Below, piece by piece: positions 33,010 through 44,716 of a stretch of 64,000 bases of DNA. The notes under the pieces are model-generated. The model was not told the DNA's origin. It saw only the letters and a program-made list of their open reading frames with translations, and made no database searches. Position 1 is the first letter of the stretch; each line of letters starts with the position of its first letter. Source of the stretch: Symbiodinium natans (Eukaryota; Sar; Dinophyceae; Suessiales; Symbiodiniaceae); contig CAJNDS010000114.1 in assembly GCA_905221605.1 (NCBI GenBank), forward strand, positions 1 to 64,000. The letters run 5' to 3'. Both the position numbers and the translations under genes were made by a program.

Positions 33010-33320
33010 GTGTTGGGGTTTAAGCTGGAGTCGAGGGTAGCCTCGGCCCTGTTCGGACCTTCGGCGTGTCAGGGCCCGTAGAGGCCCTTTATTCATTTGA
33101 AGGTCAGTGAACCTACTATTTTTTTTCGCCAATGAGTATTTCAATCGCTAGGGTTTAAGCTGGGGTTCGGGGTAGCCTCGGCCCTTTTCGGGGCCGTAGA
33201 GGCCCTTATTTGCTTGAAGGCCTTCGCAGGGTTTTGCGATGTTAGGGTTTAAGCTGAGGTTCGGGGTAGCCTCGGCCCTTTTCGGGCCTTCGGCACGTCA
33301 GGGCCCGTAGAGGCCCTTGC
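33010..33320 (+). repeat. Three spaced copies of a 75-bp repeat
   Basis: GGTTTAAGCTGGGGTTCGGG then GTAGCCTCGGCCCTTTTCGG and GGGCCCGTAGAGGCCCTT occur at 33015, 33151 and 33243. GC-rich unrecognised sequence follows to about 33870 with open frames on the plus strand and no splice support. Confidence 0.65.
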
Positions 33321-34209
33321 CCTGGTCCTTTTGTGGTGAGGAGGGGTGCCCAAAACCATCGATTTCACATTTTTCATTGCGGGCACGGGCAAGTCCTGGC
33401 ATCCCCTTCTTTTACGGAAGGCTTGGGAAGGCCTTCGGGGGTTTTGTCGTGCTTTCCTGGCCCTATTGGGACAAGCCCTTTGGCCTTTGGCCGGAGCCCG
33501 GCAGGGTTCTCCACCCTAGCCCAGGCTCAGAGCAATTCGAGGGGGGGCTCTTCTGTCGGGGCGCCCTAGAAACCCGCAGAAAATTGAGCAACCGGCCTGC
33601 CTGGACGCCTTTGCTCTAGGAATCCAGCCAGCAGGGGCAGGGGCCCTCGGCAGGGGGGGCTAGGCAAAGCTGAGTTATACTTTATACGGCCATCCCTTAG
33701 CCCGAGTAACTACTGACGTTGTCGTAAGGAAGGCCGATGTCCGTTGGCCTGTGCAGGACAGACGGTGAGCTTAACCCTCACCTTTCCGTTTCTCTTTTCG
33801 TGTGGGCGCTCGGGCTGTAAGGCCCTCGGCCGAGCGTTCGGGGTCTGTCGCTCGATGGAAGCGACCCCTCACTTAGTTTAGGGTTTAGGGTTTAGGGTTT
33901 AGGGTTTAGGGCTTAGGGGGTGAGTACGTTGGGGCGTGAGCAACCAAAGAGTTACAGCAACATGGAGGCCGTTTGGCTGTGGTTTAGGGTTTAGGGTGCT
34001 GGGGTATTTGGGGGTTTACGATATCAGGGGTACCTTATTGGGGAGGCGGGGTCGTAACCGCAATAAAGACCTATTTTTTAACCACAACAAGGAATCACTT
34101 AACCATGACAAGGATTTGTGCCTCAGTGCATGATAGCCACAATGCCTGCGACCCTTCAACTACCCACAAAACGCCCCCGAAACCATTCTAAGCCCCAACC
34201 CCAAGCCCT

Positions 34210-34510
34210 AAACCGTAGCTCAAGGCTCCAAAACCAGGGTCTTTCTGTCACTGCCCGTGCCCCCCCCCCCCCCCCCCCACACGGGAGTGACAAAAAGGCC
34301 TGACCAAAGCTCCAAACCAGGGTCGGCGCGGGGTCTTTCTGTCACTGCCCATGCGCCCCCCCCCCCCCCCCGAGGTTTGGGCCTCCCAAAGCTCCAAAAC
34401 CTCTATCATTGTTAACCACTATCATACCAACAACCCTAAACCACTATCATTGTTAACCACTATCATGCCAACCCTAAGCCACTATCATTGTTAAAGAAAC
34501 CCTTGTCATT
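34210..34510. repeat. Local duplications
   Basis: GGGTCTTTCTGTCACTGCCC plus poly-C occurs twice (34238, 34331). CCACTATCATTGTTAA occurs about four times at 34400-34500. Confidence 0.7.
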
Positions 34511-34815
34511 GTAATAACGTTTTTTCATGGTTAGAACACCTACTCCCTTATTGGGGCCCTTATTATAAGGGGATCCTACTATTTGGGGTTCGTAAACACT
34601 CATATGTGTATAAAGACTTTCTCATCTTATACGTGTACAACTAAGTGCAACATATCATATCACCATGCAACGGCCTCCATGTTGCTGCAAACCCCTCATA
34701 TGTATGATTGTGTACGTGTAGGCTTTGCTCAGATGGATGCCTCGCGTTGACTGCACATGCCCAAATGCATCTGGGGCTTCCTCTTTGAAGTCTGGGGGAG
34801 CATCCGAGGAGGGCG

Positions 34816-34906
34816 AAGGGTTTAGGTTTAGGGTTTAGGGTTCAGGGTTCAGGGTTCAGGGTTCAGGGTTTAGGGTTTAGGGTTTGGGGTTTAGGGTTTA
34901 GGGTCT
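34816..34906 (+). repeat. Telomere-like array with TTCAGGG block
   Basis: Four consecutive TTCAGGG units lie inside TTTAGGG. A short array also lies at 33875-33920. Confidence 0.9.
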
Positions 34907-35000
34907 CAGACTGCTACAGCCGATGCAGTCCAGGCATGATCAAGGCATAGAGTCCTCTCAGCTCAGCACTTTATCTGATCTTCGCTTCTATGGAGCACGC

Positions 35001-35100
35001 TTGGGATGTTCCCCCTATACTAACAGTCCTGAATAGTGATTATAATAGGGGGTACCAGAATTCCTATTGAGGACTGGTAGTATCAGGGGGAACAGCCCAA
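35001..35100. mobile_element. Family A MITE-like element
   Basis: Exactly 100 bp from TTGGGATGTT to AACAGCCCAA, with one mismatch in the right TIR. Confidence 0.8.
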
Positions 35101-35403
35101 GAGCATGGGAAGAACGCAACTCACTTTAGATGATCTGCTCAACTCACTTCGCGCAAGGAAGATAAGAATGGGTTCTTCCCTATTAGCCCTATCTTGGCAC
35201 TAGAACCTTGATTGCAAACCCCCCGCCCAACGAAAAAACACACACACACACAAAACAAACAGGGCACGCTATTTTGCGGAAACCCTCGTAGACAGCTGAG
35301 GACCCGAAGGCATGGGCGGGATCGTAGGCCCTGAACCCAGCTGCCTCCCGCTGTGCAGCAGCCTGTCGCTGCTTTTCGAAGCCTGGGAGCAGTTGGGGCA
35401 TTT

Positions 35404-35472
35404 GAACTAGTAGGATTCCCCTTATAATAAGGACCCCAATATACCCCAATAAGGTACCCCTATTTGCGGGAA
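35404..35472 (-). mobile_element. Family B repeat
   Basis: AGTAGGATTCCCCTTATAAT then AGGACCCCAAT ... AAGGTACCCC. It creates part of a spurious long open frame here. Confidence 0.55.
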
Positions 35473-35499
35473 AGGGCTCTGGTGCCCGAAATCTGGTGG

Positions 35500-35652
35500 T
35501 CAAGCAGGGCTTTAGGGACTTTGAACTGAGGCTTCTTCGAGCTTGTAGACCAGCTGGGCCCGACACAGCTGGCAATCGCTTTGGACTCCAACTGTCCGTC
35601 TCGTAGGAGCTCCTTCGACAAGCTTTGGAGCTGGGTTTGTGCAGGATTTCAG
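35500..35652 (-). CDS. Candidate exon, unrecognised
   Basis: After CTTGTCGAAG| the frame reads ELLRDGQLESKAIASCVGPS then KKPQFKVPKALLDHQIS. Two other frames are open across the same interval, one of 216 codons that reads through a family B element, so the choice is weak. Confidence 0.25.
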
Positions 35653-37110
35653 GGCATGACGGACAAGGAGCTGGACAGTGAGAAGCCTGCCCCACTCCAC
35701 GGGTGTCGGAGGATGTAAACCTTACACCACTAGTTAAGGACGCTTTGTCGAGGACCCTCATAGTGGCCCTCAGAAGCCTCCATCCAAGCCCAAACCCCAA
35801 AACAAGGATGCAGTACCTCCCTGGGCCTGCGCAGCGCACTTTTCGCCCCGACTAGAAGCCTGCTGCGTCATGTTCTCCGTAAACCCTCATCCCTCAAACA
35901 AACCCCCCCTAGTGTTGAGAGGAAGATGGAAATGTGAGGTGCGAAAGGGCTTTGCATTGGGGGCTTTGAACCCTGAACCCTAACCCCAAACCCGAAACCC
36001 TAAACCCTAAACCCTGAACCCTAAACCCCAAACCCTCTTCTCTCCCAAGGCCTCGCCAGGCCACTCGGTGCTCAGCCAGCCCTCCAGGTCCTCGGGGCCC
36101 TGAAGTCCTGGAGATAAGGGGTAGAAGGGGGATAAGGGTTTAGGGTTTAGGGCTTACCCCTGGAAGGGACCCTGAACTGTATTCCCCTACATGACCCCAA
36201 TATTTACCTTATACAGTCCCTGTGTGCCAAGTAGCCCCTAAATGACCCGTACTTTATTTTACTTCGAACATCCCCGCCCTCTCTGGGTAGAGATACTCTG
36301 GGGTTGGGCACTCCAGGGATGGACGAGGAGTAGACCGGGCGAGGAGAAGAGTTCCGGGCGAGGAGAAGAGTTGAGTTTAACATCTAACAACCCCACACCG
36401 AGGGTGGGGAATAACAGGAGGCTGCCTCCTGTAGTTCGTTGATGGAGGTTCAGGAGGACACCAGCAAGGTTTGCGTGTAAAGGCGGTTGGGCATGGGTTC
36501 CAAACAGGGTGAAGCTCAACCCCACTCATAACCCACCCATGAGCCTCCAAGTGGAGTCACGTCAACGGGATGTCAGGCAGAATTATCGTAAAACTGAAAA
36601 CAATGAACAGTGATAGGCCCATATAGCAGTGGCTGCTTTCTACCTGTTGAGTGAGGGCCCAGGGCACAAATCTCAGTTTGATAAAATCAAAACACACACG
36701 CACACAGACACATGTCTGGTCAAAGCTGGGTGGGAGAATCATCCGCAATGATTTTCGGCAATTATCCCAGCAGGTGCGTTTTCACGGCAGAGCTGGATGG
36801 GTCTTCCTTGGCCCAGGCCATCCAGTTGGCCCTGAGCCCCCTGCTTCATTCAACTTAAAGTGGTCAATCAACTGCTTGCCTTCAACTAATGCAAAAGCGA
36901 ACACAACCAGAAAACATTGCAAACAAAACTAAACTAAACTCTTCGGGACAAAGTGTTCGCACACACACACACACAAGCACACGCAAAGGCCAGCACGTAG
37001 AACACGCTGCGCGGAAGCATAACACCACGCAGACACCCAAGCACGCACATTGGCACTCCCAAGCCGATGCCCCCTGCTTGGAGTAGCTGATGGTCTGACC
37101 TCTCTGAAAA

Positions 37111-37211
37111 TTGGGATGTCCCCTCTTGTACCAACAGTCCTTAATAGGGATTATAAAAAGGGGTACTATAATCCCTATTAAGGACTGTTAGTGTAAGGGG
37201 GAACACCACAA
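37111..37211. mobile_element. Family A MITE-like element
   Basis: TTGGGATGTCCCCTC ... GTGTAAGGGGGAACACCACAA. The centre forms a long hairpin (CCTTAATAGGGATTATA and its complement). Confidence 0.8.
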
Positions 37212-37552
37212 TCTGAAGAAACTATAAAGAACAAAGTCTTTGCTCGGTTTGGGGGGTTTGAAGTTGCAGGGGGTCTCAGAGCATCGAGATTCACCAGTCT
37301 TAAAGGACAGAAAGAGATGGCAGCTCTCTCTCTCTCTCTCTCTCTACACGCACTACCTTGCAAGCCACGAACCCCGAAAACCCAAGCCCCAAACCATGAG
37401 CCCATGAGTCCTAGCATGCGCGCTGCACGTTCTGCAGCCACCTCGGTGTCGCGCGGCGCGTTTGGGGGGGAGGTGCGTGGGTGCTGTATTTTGGAGGAGG
37501 GGTTGCTGAGGGTTTAGGGTTTAGGGTTTAGGGTGTAGGGTTTATCCTCAAG

Positions 37553-38169
37553 CTATGCCATGCCTGCGACGTGACGCAACGGCCCGGGTGCGCCACCCCT
37601 TGGGGAAATGCTTTCGCGAGCGTCTCCAAGCTGCGCAGGCGTACCTGGCTTGGGGTGAAGCCTCATAGTTTAGGGTTTAGGGTTTAGGGTTTTGTTACAT
37701 GGGGTTTATCATGTTGGTTAGGCACTGCAACTTGCTTTCTGGGGCTTTGCCCACTGATGCCATCCAAAGCCCATTTTGCGGATGCTTTCCTCTTGGGCCC
37801 CGGCTGGCGCTGCCACGGTCCACGCAAGCCTGGCCGGAAGCAACTGGGTAGCAACACCGAATATGGGTAGCTTAATAATTAGAATAGGGTTTTTAGGGGT
37901 CATAAAGGGGCCACAAGGGAATACTATTAGTAATTTATTCCGCCCCTATAGTACTTCCCTCACATCTGTTCCAACTTGGCCTGCCACAGTCGTCACGCGC
38001 CGATTCACCAAATCCTTTGCCTTCTGGTGGTCCTGGTTTTCGGAAGGGATGGCTATAACAGGGTTTGCGTTGGCAGGAGGGATGACAAGGTCTAATCAGG
38101 GCTTGGGGTTCGGGGCTGGTGTTTGCATGACAGAACTGAGCTAAGGCTCTCCCCGCATGCTCAAATACC
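37553..38169 (-). CDS. Unrecognised protein, 3' end of gene, four phase-consistent exons
   Basis: The exons are 38127-38169 (VFEHAGRALAQFCH), 37955-38032 (HQKAKDLVNRRVTTVAGQVG), 37732-37843 (LLPARLAWTVAAPAGAQEES) and 37553-37644, which ends ...PGPLRHVAGMA and TAG. Introns are 94, 111 and 87 bp, with donors GCAAAC, GTACTA and GTTGCA and acceptors CCAG, CCCAG and GCCAG. Phases 0, 0 and 1 agree at each join. The 5' exons are unknown. The first two exons look helical. I do not recognise the family. Overlapping plus-strand frames are shadows. The last three exons are better supported than the first. Confidence 0.5.
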
Positions 38170-39172
38170 CTGACAGGGTAGTCTGCCTCAATCCGCCACT
38201 CTACACCATGTGACGAGTATCTACCCGAACCTACCCAAAGCCCCCTAAACCCTAAACCCTAAACCCTACACCCTAAACTCCTCTCAACCTTTGAGCCCTT
38301 ACCAGGCGTGATGCTTGGAGGGCCCGGGACGTCCTTCGGCGGCTAGGGCCAAATGCCTCGCCAAGCAGGTCTCCCCAGTTGCAGGCTCAAATTTTCAGAT
38401 GGCATCGATTTCAGGTTTAGGGTTTAGGGTTATTAATTAGTCTGATATACATTTTAAAAACTACGAAAAGGTGACCCGAAACAATACACTGTCGCGAGCT
38501 AAACTGGGGCTGCAGAACTGCAATTGCCAAAAGAGTCATGTGAAAGTTCGGATTTCCATTGGAACCCGAACACTTTCATTCCAAAACCCCAAACCCTGCA
38601 AACCCTAACATCTATAAAACCGACAAGCCCCACAACGTCCCTCAACCCTAAACCTTTAAAACCCCCCGATCCCAACTTCAATCACGCCCTTAGCCTTGGT
38701 TCAAAGGAAGTACCCGGCCTGCACCAATTTCCAGACGTTCTGGCGCGGTGGAGCTGCAAAGCGTAGCGAAGACAGGGCCCTTGGAAAACCCAGGGTCTAG
38801 GGCGTTTGTTATGGGGGTATGCAACCCAAGGTTCCCTAATACTCCCTAAGGCTCCCTAAGCTTCCCTAGGTACCTACCCCCCTATGAACCCCCCTCCTTG
38901 AGAACCCTATAGGTTTAGGAGGATGCCACCGAAAGTCTTGGAATGTTAGGGTTCGAGAGTACAGGAAAGCTGCTCATCAACTGCTATAACAGTGCTATAA
39001 CAGTGCTATAACAGTGGAGCCCACCCTAAAAACCCCTATGAACGCAAACCCTTGTTACCACAAGACGGTTAGGGTTTAGGGTTGAGGAAAAAAAACGCCA
39101 AACCTCCTTGAGTGATTCTCCCTCCCTGGACGTTGCTGGGCAAGAATTGCCTGGCCGGTTTCAGGGTGTAGG

Positions 39173-39259
39173 TTGGGATGTTCGCCCTTATACTAACAGT
39201 CCTGAATAGGGAGTATAATAGGGGGTGCTATAATCCCTATTAAGGACTGTTAGTATAAG
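39173..39259. mobile_element. Family A element, right TIR lost
   Basis: It breaks off after TTAGTATAAG. Otherwise it is close to consensus. Confidence 0.7.
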
Positions 39260-39347
39260 CTGATACTCACTCTAATGCCAAGTTTCATACGAATGTACTG
39301 TTTACTTATGAGAATACAAAAACGCATGCTGATACGCACACTCTAGA

Positions 39348-39475
39348 CTAACAATTGTAATTCTCCTCCTCCTCCTCCTCCTCCTCCTCCTCCTCCTCTT
39401 TTTCCTCCTCCTCCTCCTCGGCATCAGAATCATCATCCTCTTCATCATCAGAATAATCAGCCAAGGCCCGGACGC
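39348..39475 (-). other. GAG-repeat tract encoding an acidic tail
   Basis: A CTC/CCT trinucleotide run (39361-39418) reads on the minus strand as DYSDDEEDDDSDAEEEEEEK followed by an E run, NYNC and TAG. It could be the acidic C-terminus of a protein or just a microsatellite. No ATG or clear acceptor decides it. Confidence 0.3.
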
Positions 39476-39836
39476 AACTGCCCCTTCCGCCGGCTCAGGT
39501 GTTCCTCCCAGAGTTCAACAGCTTCCTATACTCCCCTTAGCACCTAAAAAAATAATTTGTTTCATATCCTCTTGGGTTTTATATGAACAAACATAAGAAA
39601 AAATTCCCAAGGGGGATATAGCTTCGGGGTTAGAGCAGGCTGAGGGGCATTTTGCGGATTATGTAGGAATGAGGGTAACGGCTTTGGGGTCTTAGGCTGT
39701 GGGGTTTAGACCTCCTGAACCCCTGAAACCCTAAATCCGAGAGTTTTAAGATCCTCTCAACTTCCTTCAAGCCTGAGCGATTCTCTTGGCGCTGTTCCTC
39801 CAAGGAACCGCTGCGTCCTGCAAAAAAAACCCATGT

Positions 39837-40042
39837 CTAGCTTGGGAAAGCAGCATCTTGTAAGGCTGAGTGAAGGAGCAGGCCGGAGCTCCGCTTCACA
39901 TCCATCGTGGCCAAGGCTCCTATTCTTTGACGACCAACGCGATCGAACCCGACCACCGCCCGTGCCTGGAAAAACTCTGCGAGCTCAGCTGTGAGCCGCC
40001 CGGGCTCGCCAAGCAGGCCACCGTGCGCCAGGTACAGGAGCC
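39837..40042 (-). CDS. Candidate terminal exon, unrecognised
   Basis: Acceptor TTTTCGCCAG|GG, then LLYLAHGGLLGEPGRLTAEL, AEFFQARAVVGFDRVGRQRI and a stop. The plus strand is also open here. No family is recognised. Confidence 0.3.
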
Positions 40043-40950
40043 CTGGCGAAAATCGAGGGGTTACTGACACAGGGGTTTAAGGGCTTGGGATAAGGGGTTA
40101 GGGCTTACTGTACTCGGGGTTGGGGGCCTGGTTAGTAGGGTTTTAGGTTTCAGGGCGAAGGTCACACACCCCATGATGGTGACCATGTGCAAGGCACTGA
40201 CCCATTGTCATGTGTTAGACAGGAGACTGCGTGCGTGGATTCGACAAGCTAGGTTCGGAAACCAACCCGAATTAGAGACGGTGAAAGCGGCCTATTTCTG
40301 AAGCACTCCCGAAAACGTGCAGTTGCGATGGAAGATGTCGCTGAACCGCGCAATATCTATCGCCATGTTTCCTGAACATCAAGGCGCTGGCAAAAAGGGA
40401 GCGTCAGAAGCCCGCCAGGCACGCGGAAGCCCGCAACTTCGTCCTTCCTCTGCGCGGGCCATGCCCGAACCTGCCAGCAAGATGTGGGCCAACTGAGGCA
40501 GGCGATCTACCTAAGCCCTACCCCCCAAAAACCCTCAACCCCAAAACTGCCCACACCCCCCTAGAACCCACAAACCCCCATGTAAGATCCCCTCTGGCCC
40601 CTAAGAACCTCTACAATGTTGACCTGACATAGAAGCCCCCCCCCGGAATGGAATGGCACCAGCGATTCAAAGAGAAACACCCCCGAAACTGGGGGCTTAA
40701 GGGTTTAGGGTTTAGGGTTTAGGGTTTAAATAGTAAGATTCCCTGAAAAAAGGGACTCCAGTCATGTACCCCTATTTTCCTAAGCCCCCCACATTGGGCA
40801 ACATCATCATCACCTCCGGTCCGAGGCGCCGGGAAAAGCTGCTGTTTCCCTACCCGATGTGCGGGTTAAACCCTATTGCTATACAAAACCTTTCAACCCT
40901 CACAAGAACATGCACACCACACACCTAAATCCCCCCCCCCGTCTGAACCC

Positions 40951-41060
40951 CAAACCCTAAACCCTAGCCCTAAACCCTAAACCCTCAACCACAAACCCTA
41001 AACCCTAAACCCTAAACCCCTAAACCCTAAACCCTAAACCCTCAACCGCAAACCCCTGAG
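40951..41060 (-). repeat. Telomere-like array (CCCTAAA)
   Basis: An internal duplication repeats a block ending in CCCTCAACC(A/G)CAAACCC. Confidence 0.9.
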
Positions 41061-41155
41061 CCCTGTGGGCTCCCCCGCGCGCGCGGCGCAGGGCGCCGTG
41101 GGCCCCAGGAGCGCAGCGAGGCTCCGGTGCCTTGGGGACTAGGGAGGTAGGAGTA

Positions 41156-41239
41156 AGGGTTTAGGGTTTAGGGTTTAGGGTTTAGGGTTTAGGGTTTAGG
41201 GTTTAGGGTTTGGGGTTTAGGGTTTAGGGTTTAGGGTAA
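41156..41239 (+). repeat. Telomere-like array truncating a family D element
   Basis: Twelve units end exactly where the left part of the family D copy at 41237 is missing. Confidence 0.9.
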
Positions 41240-41334
41240 CTGTACTTACAACCATATTAGGGCACTTAAGGGAGTTATAAGTAGGTTATAAGTACAGTTA
41301 TCATTGGTGAAGAAGTACCATGGACCTCCAAGTA
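41237..41334. mobile_element. Family D element, left end replaced by telomeric array
   Basis: It begins at AACTGTACTTACAACCATAT, directly after TTTAGGG repeats. The right TIR (GTACCATGGACCTCCAAGTA) is intact. A weaker family D relative lies at 36444-36552. Confidence 0.7.
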
Positions 41335-41491
41335 GGGCATAGGGTGGTAGGAGTAGGGCTTATAAGGGGTAGGCGTAGTAGGGCTTATAGGGTGGTAGGA
41401 GTAGTAGGGTTTAGGGGGTGTATAGGAGTAGTAGAGCTTTTCGGGTAGTAGGGCCTATGTTGTCTTATTTCAGGGCTTCTAGGTACCTTCC

Positions 41492-42216
41492 TCAGGGTTC
41501 GCCCACAACGAATCTCCAGTGCCGGACACAGCAGCTGCCTGGGCCCCGGCATTTCTCCCACATCCCGAGCTCGGATGGCCAAGCGAGCCCCCTCCAAAGC
41601 CACCTCCAGATCACAGTAGGCTTAAGAGTTGGCGCGAAACAAAGACTAAAGAAGAAGCCATAGCAGCCGCTTCGAGTCTGAGGGGACTTACAGTCGGATG
41701 GATGCTCTAGCCTTACAAGAAGGGTATGACAGTGTGGCTGAACCATCTCGTAACCTTGACATCTGGTAGTGTGAACCAGACACCGGAGCTGCAAGTCTGC
41801 AGCTGGGAAACACGAGAAACGGGCACACGCGCAGGCTCGCTGTTTTTCCTTGGTTGATGCCGTGCGCAGCTTAGCTGCCTCTCGCCAGATCTGTTTAAAC
41901 GACCTCAGGGCATGTGCGGAGTCAAGTGCATGGCTTGCTGCGAGATCACACGCGTACTTTCCCTTGGCAACTTGAGTGAACAAACGCTGCTTACAGAGCT
42001 CGCTGTTTGCAGAGCCAGTGGCCTTTCTTTGCCTTGGCGCAAGCCAAGGAAGATCTCCTAAGCGAAGAACAGAGTCGGATGGAGCCGGCGATCGACGCTG
42101 AGTCCCTACGTTAGTTCCTACGAAAGCATACTTCCCAAGAACAGTCTCGGAGGGTTTGATCATGGCTTCATAAACGCAGCAAACCGTTGCCGAGATGAAG
42201 TTCAGAGCCTCCTGTT
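41492..42216 (-). CDS. Long open frame, unrecognised (about 240 codons)
   Basis: This is the longest open frame outside the ankyrin gene. The reading EQEALNFISATVCCVYEAMIKPSETVLGKYAFVG and on through AKGKYACDLAASHALDSAHA looks protein-like in its 5' half. The 3' third (after about 41800) looks less so and may be intron. The ATG at 42161-42163 is internal to the open stretch. A second coding-like frame lies immediately upstream. Confidence 0.4.
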
Positions 42217-42346
42217 CTCAGTTCCACCTAGAGAAGACGACTCGGACTCGGGTTGAGAATACAAGTTCAATCTCTGTGACTCTAAGAGGCTCTTGAGTTC
42301 GAAGTACCTTGGGGCATTGGGCTCCCGAGCAGCTGGCAGCCGATAC
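42202..42346 (-). CDS. Candidate exon, unrecognised
   Basis: After a pyrimidine-rich CTTCTCAAG| the frame reads YRLPAAREPNAPRYFELKSL then LESQRLNLYSQPESESS and stops at 42202. It differs in phase from the open frame just downstream. Either an intron boundary (GTATTC or GTGGAA donors are present) or an indel separates the two. Confidence 0.3.
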
Positions 42347-42621
42347 TTGAGAAGGTGAAGCCTTCGGGGCTAAGCACATGTAAAGGCAACGGCCTTTCAG
42401 ACCCATCTAAGACACCGCCCGAGGCGCAAAGTTCCGCAGCAGCAGCGCAGCTTCTTCAAGGCCACAAGGTGAAAAGCCATCGGGAGGGTCGCCCTGAACA
42501 CGCGGTGCCAGCGGGGAGCCGGGCGGGTCTGCTATCTATCTGTGCCCTGAGGCTACTGAGGGTGCTGGAAGTGTTCAATGACCCCATAAGCCCTAAGCTC
42601 CCCCAACACCCAGAGTTTTCG

Positions 42622-42803
42622 AACCCTAAACCCTAAACCACCCTAACCACCCTAACCACCCTAACCACCCTAACCACCCTAACCACCCTAACCACCCTAA
42701 CCACCCTAACCACCCTAACCCCCCTAAACCCTAAACCCTAAACCCTAAACCCTAAACCCTAAGCCCTAAACCCTAAACCCTAAACCCTAAACCCTAAACC
42801 CCA
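42622..42803 (-). repeat. Telomere-like array with 9-mer CCACCCTAA block
   Basis: About nine tandem CCACCCTAA units (42638-42722) are embedded in ordinary CCCTAAA on both sides. Confidence 0.95.
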
Positions 42804-43028
42804 GCACCTCAGCCCTATATCCCATCATCCCCAAGTAGCCCGGGCCTTGGAGAGCCGCTTCAGGAACCTCCAGCTTCGGGGGCGCAAGAACTTTGAGGTC
42901 TTTGGGGGCTTTGGGGTTTGGAGGTTTGGAGGTAGGGTCCAGGGTCCAGGGTTTAGGGTCTAGGGTTTAGGGTGGGTCCAGGTTTTTTTTTGTGTTTTTT
43001 CTGTGTTTTTTTCGTATTTTTCATGGTC

Positions 43029-43210
43029 TTGGGTTTAGGGTTTAGGGTTTAGGGCTTAGGGTTTAGGGCTTAGGGTTTAGGGTTTAGGGTTTAGGGTTTA
43101 GGGATTAGGGTTTAGGGTTTAGGGTTTAGGGTCTAGGGTTTAGGGCTTAGGGTTTAGGGTTTAGGGTCTAGGGTTTAGGGTTAGGGTTTAGGGTTTAGGG
43201 TTTAGGGTTC
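43029..43210 (+). repeat. Telomere-like array, TTTAGGG with scattered variants
   Basis: About 25 units with CTTAGGG, ATTAGGG and TCTAGGG. It is flanked on both sides by short A/T-rich linkers (TTTTTTTGTGTTTTTTCTG and CACGAAAAAACAACC). Confidence 0.95.
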
Positions 43211-43273
43211 ACCTGAAACCATCAAAAACACGAAAAAACAACCAGAAATAATGCGGAAAAAGAACCATCAGCC

Positions 43274-43376
43274 GTTTAGGGTTTAGGGTTTAGGGTTTAG
43301 GGTTTAGGGTTTAGGGTTTAGGGTTTAGGGTTTAGGGGTTAGGGGTTAGGGGTTAGGGGTTAGGGTTTAGGGTTTG
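43274..43376 (+). repeat. Telomere-like array with TTAGGGG block
   Basis: Nine TTTAGGG units then four TTAGGGG. A third array of 17 units follows at 43496-43618, making 42.6-43.6 kb the densest telomeric block. Confidence 0.95.
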
Positions 43377-44302
43377 GGCGGGGGGGGGGGGGTAAGAGGG
43401 GGGTAACAGGGGCGTAAGAGGGGGGTAAGAGGTTCACGAGGGAGCGCGAGACAACTTTTGGGTCTTTGGGGGGCTTTGGGGTTTGGAGGTTTGGTTTAGG
43501 GTTTAGGGTTTAGGGTTTAGGGTTTAGGGTTTAGGGTTTAGGGTTTAGGGTTTAGGGTTTAGGGTTTAGGGTTTGGGGTTTAGGATTTAGGGCTTAGGGT
43601 TTAGGGTTTAGGGTTTTGGTTTAAGGGGCTAAGGGTTAAGGGTTTAGGGCTTGGAGGCTGTGGGGTTTTAAGGGATTTTTTCCGGGGTTTGGGGGACTCA
43701 GGAGCTTTACGGGTTTGGGGTTCTCCTTTGGCTTCCGAGCAGTCGGGGTTTGCAGAGGGTTTCGCTCTGATTCGTATAGGGTAGTTTGGGGTTTGTTTGT
43801 TGAGGGTTTAGGGCTTAGGGTTTCGGATTCATAGATCACTGTGCTGTGCTCCATGGTCCTAGGTCCCTCAATCCCTACTCGGACCCTCAAGCCTAAACCC
43901 AAAGCCAGTAACCTATCTGTTGATCTTCATACTGATATGTACAGATATGTATTACTACATATGCGTTTGTACTTCTTCTGGGATAAGGTTTATCTTTGCA
44001 GTGTTTCTTTAAACGTTTTGTTTGGGAAAGGGGTAGTGCCTCCTTCAAACTTAGACAACACGCCACCCTAAGCCCTTAGCCTCTAAACCCCGCTAACCTT
44101 AACCTCCAGAAACCCCAAGGGACACCTAAACATGAACACCTCACAGGACACCAAAACCGCCAGATGAGTGCCATCGAAGGGCTCGTAGCGCCCTGTGCGC
44201 TTTGTGGTGCTCGTCGCCTCCTGTCGCAAAATCACTCCTTTTGGGGCGGATATGGAACCGAGCCCCTTGCCACGCTAGATGTGAGTACTCTTAGACGTAG
44301 CG

Positions 44303-44450
44303 CTCTGGTGTGGACACGGCTTTCAACACAATTTCTAACGTACCCTTGTACACCACAGTTCTGCGCAACACCACTCGCTTCATGCCTGGCGCTCGAACAT
44401 ATAGCATGCTTGCCATAGTGTCATAGGCTTCCTGGACAATTGTTTCCACT
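44303..44450 (-). CDS. Candidate terminal exon, unrecognised
   Basis: After GTCCAG| the frame reads EAYDTMASMLYVRAPGMKRV, VLRRTVVYKGTLEIVLKAVS and ends at a TAA. It lies just downstream of family H elements and could belong to the gene following DUS1. Confidence 0.3.
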
Positions 44451-44660
44451 GGCCCTCGCCGCTCAGGGACTATATGTACCTTTAGACCCCCCAAACCTAC
44501 ATTTTTGTAGGCTACCTAAGAATCCTATAAGGGTCTTTATAATAAGAACCTACATTTTTGTAGGTTCCCTAAGAATCCTACAAGGGGTTTTACAATGAGA
44601 ACCTACAAAGAAAGTGGGTTTTGGGGTTCTTAAGGGACTGGAACAACAAGCCCAGGGTCC

Positions 44661-44716
44661 CTAAACCCTAAACCCTAAACCCTAAACCCTAAACCCTAAA
44701 CCCTAAACCCTAAAAT
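44661..44716 (-). repeat. Telomere-like array (CCCTAAA)
   Basis: Eight perfect units. Short arrays also occur at 44844-44890 (+), 45024-45075 (+), 45211-45265 (-), 45397-45438 (-), 45645-45680 (-) and 45760-45870 (-). Confidence 0.9.

Noticed and set aside
35189-35839. 216-codon minus-strand frame
   Set aside because: It reads straight through a family B element and a CA repeat; a shorter exon in another frame is more plausible.
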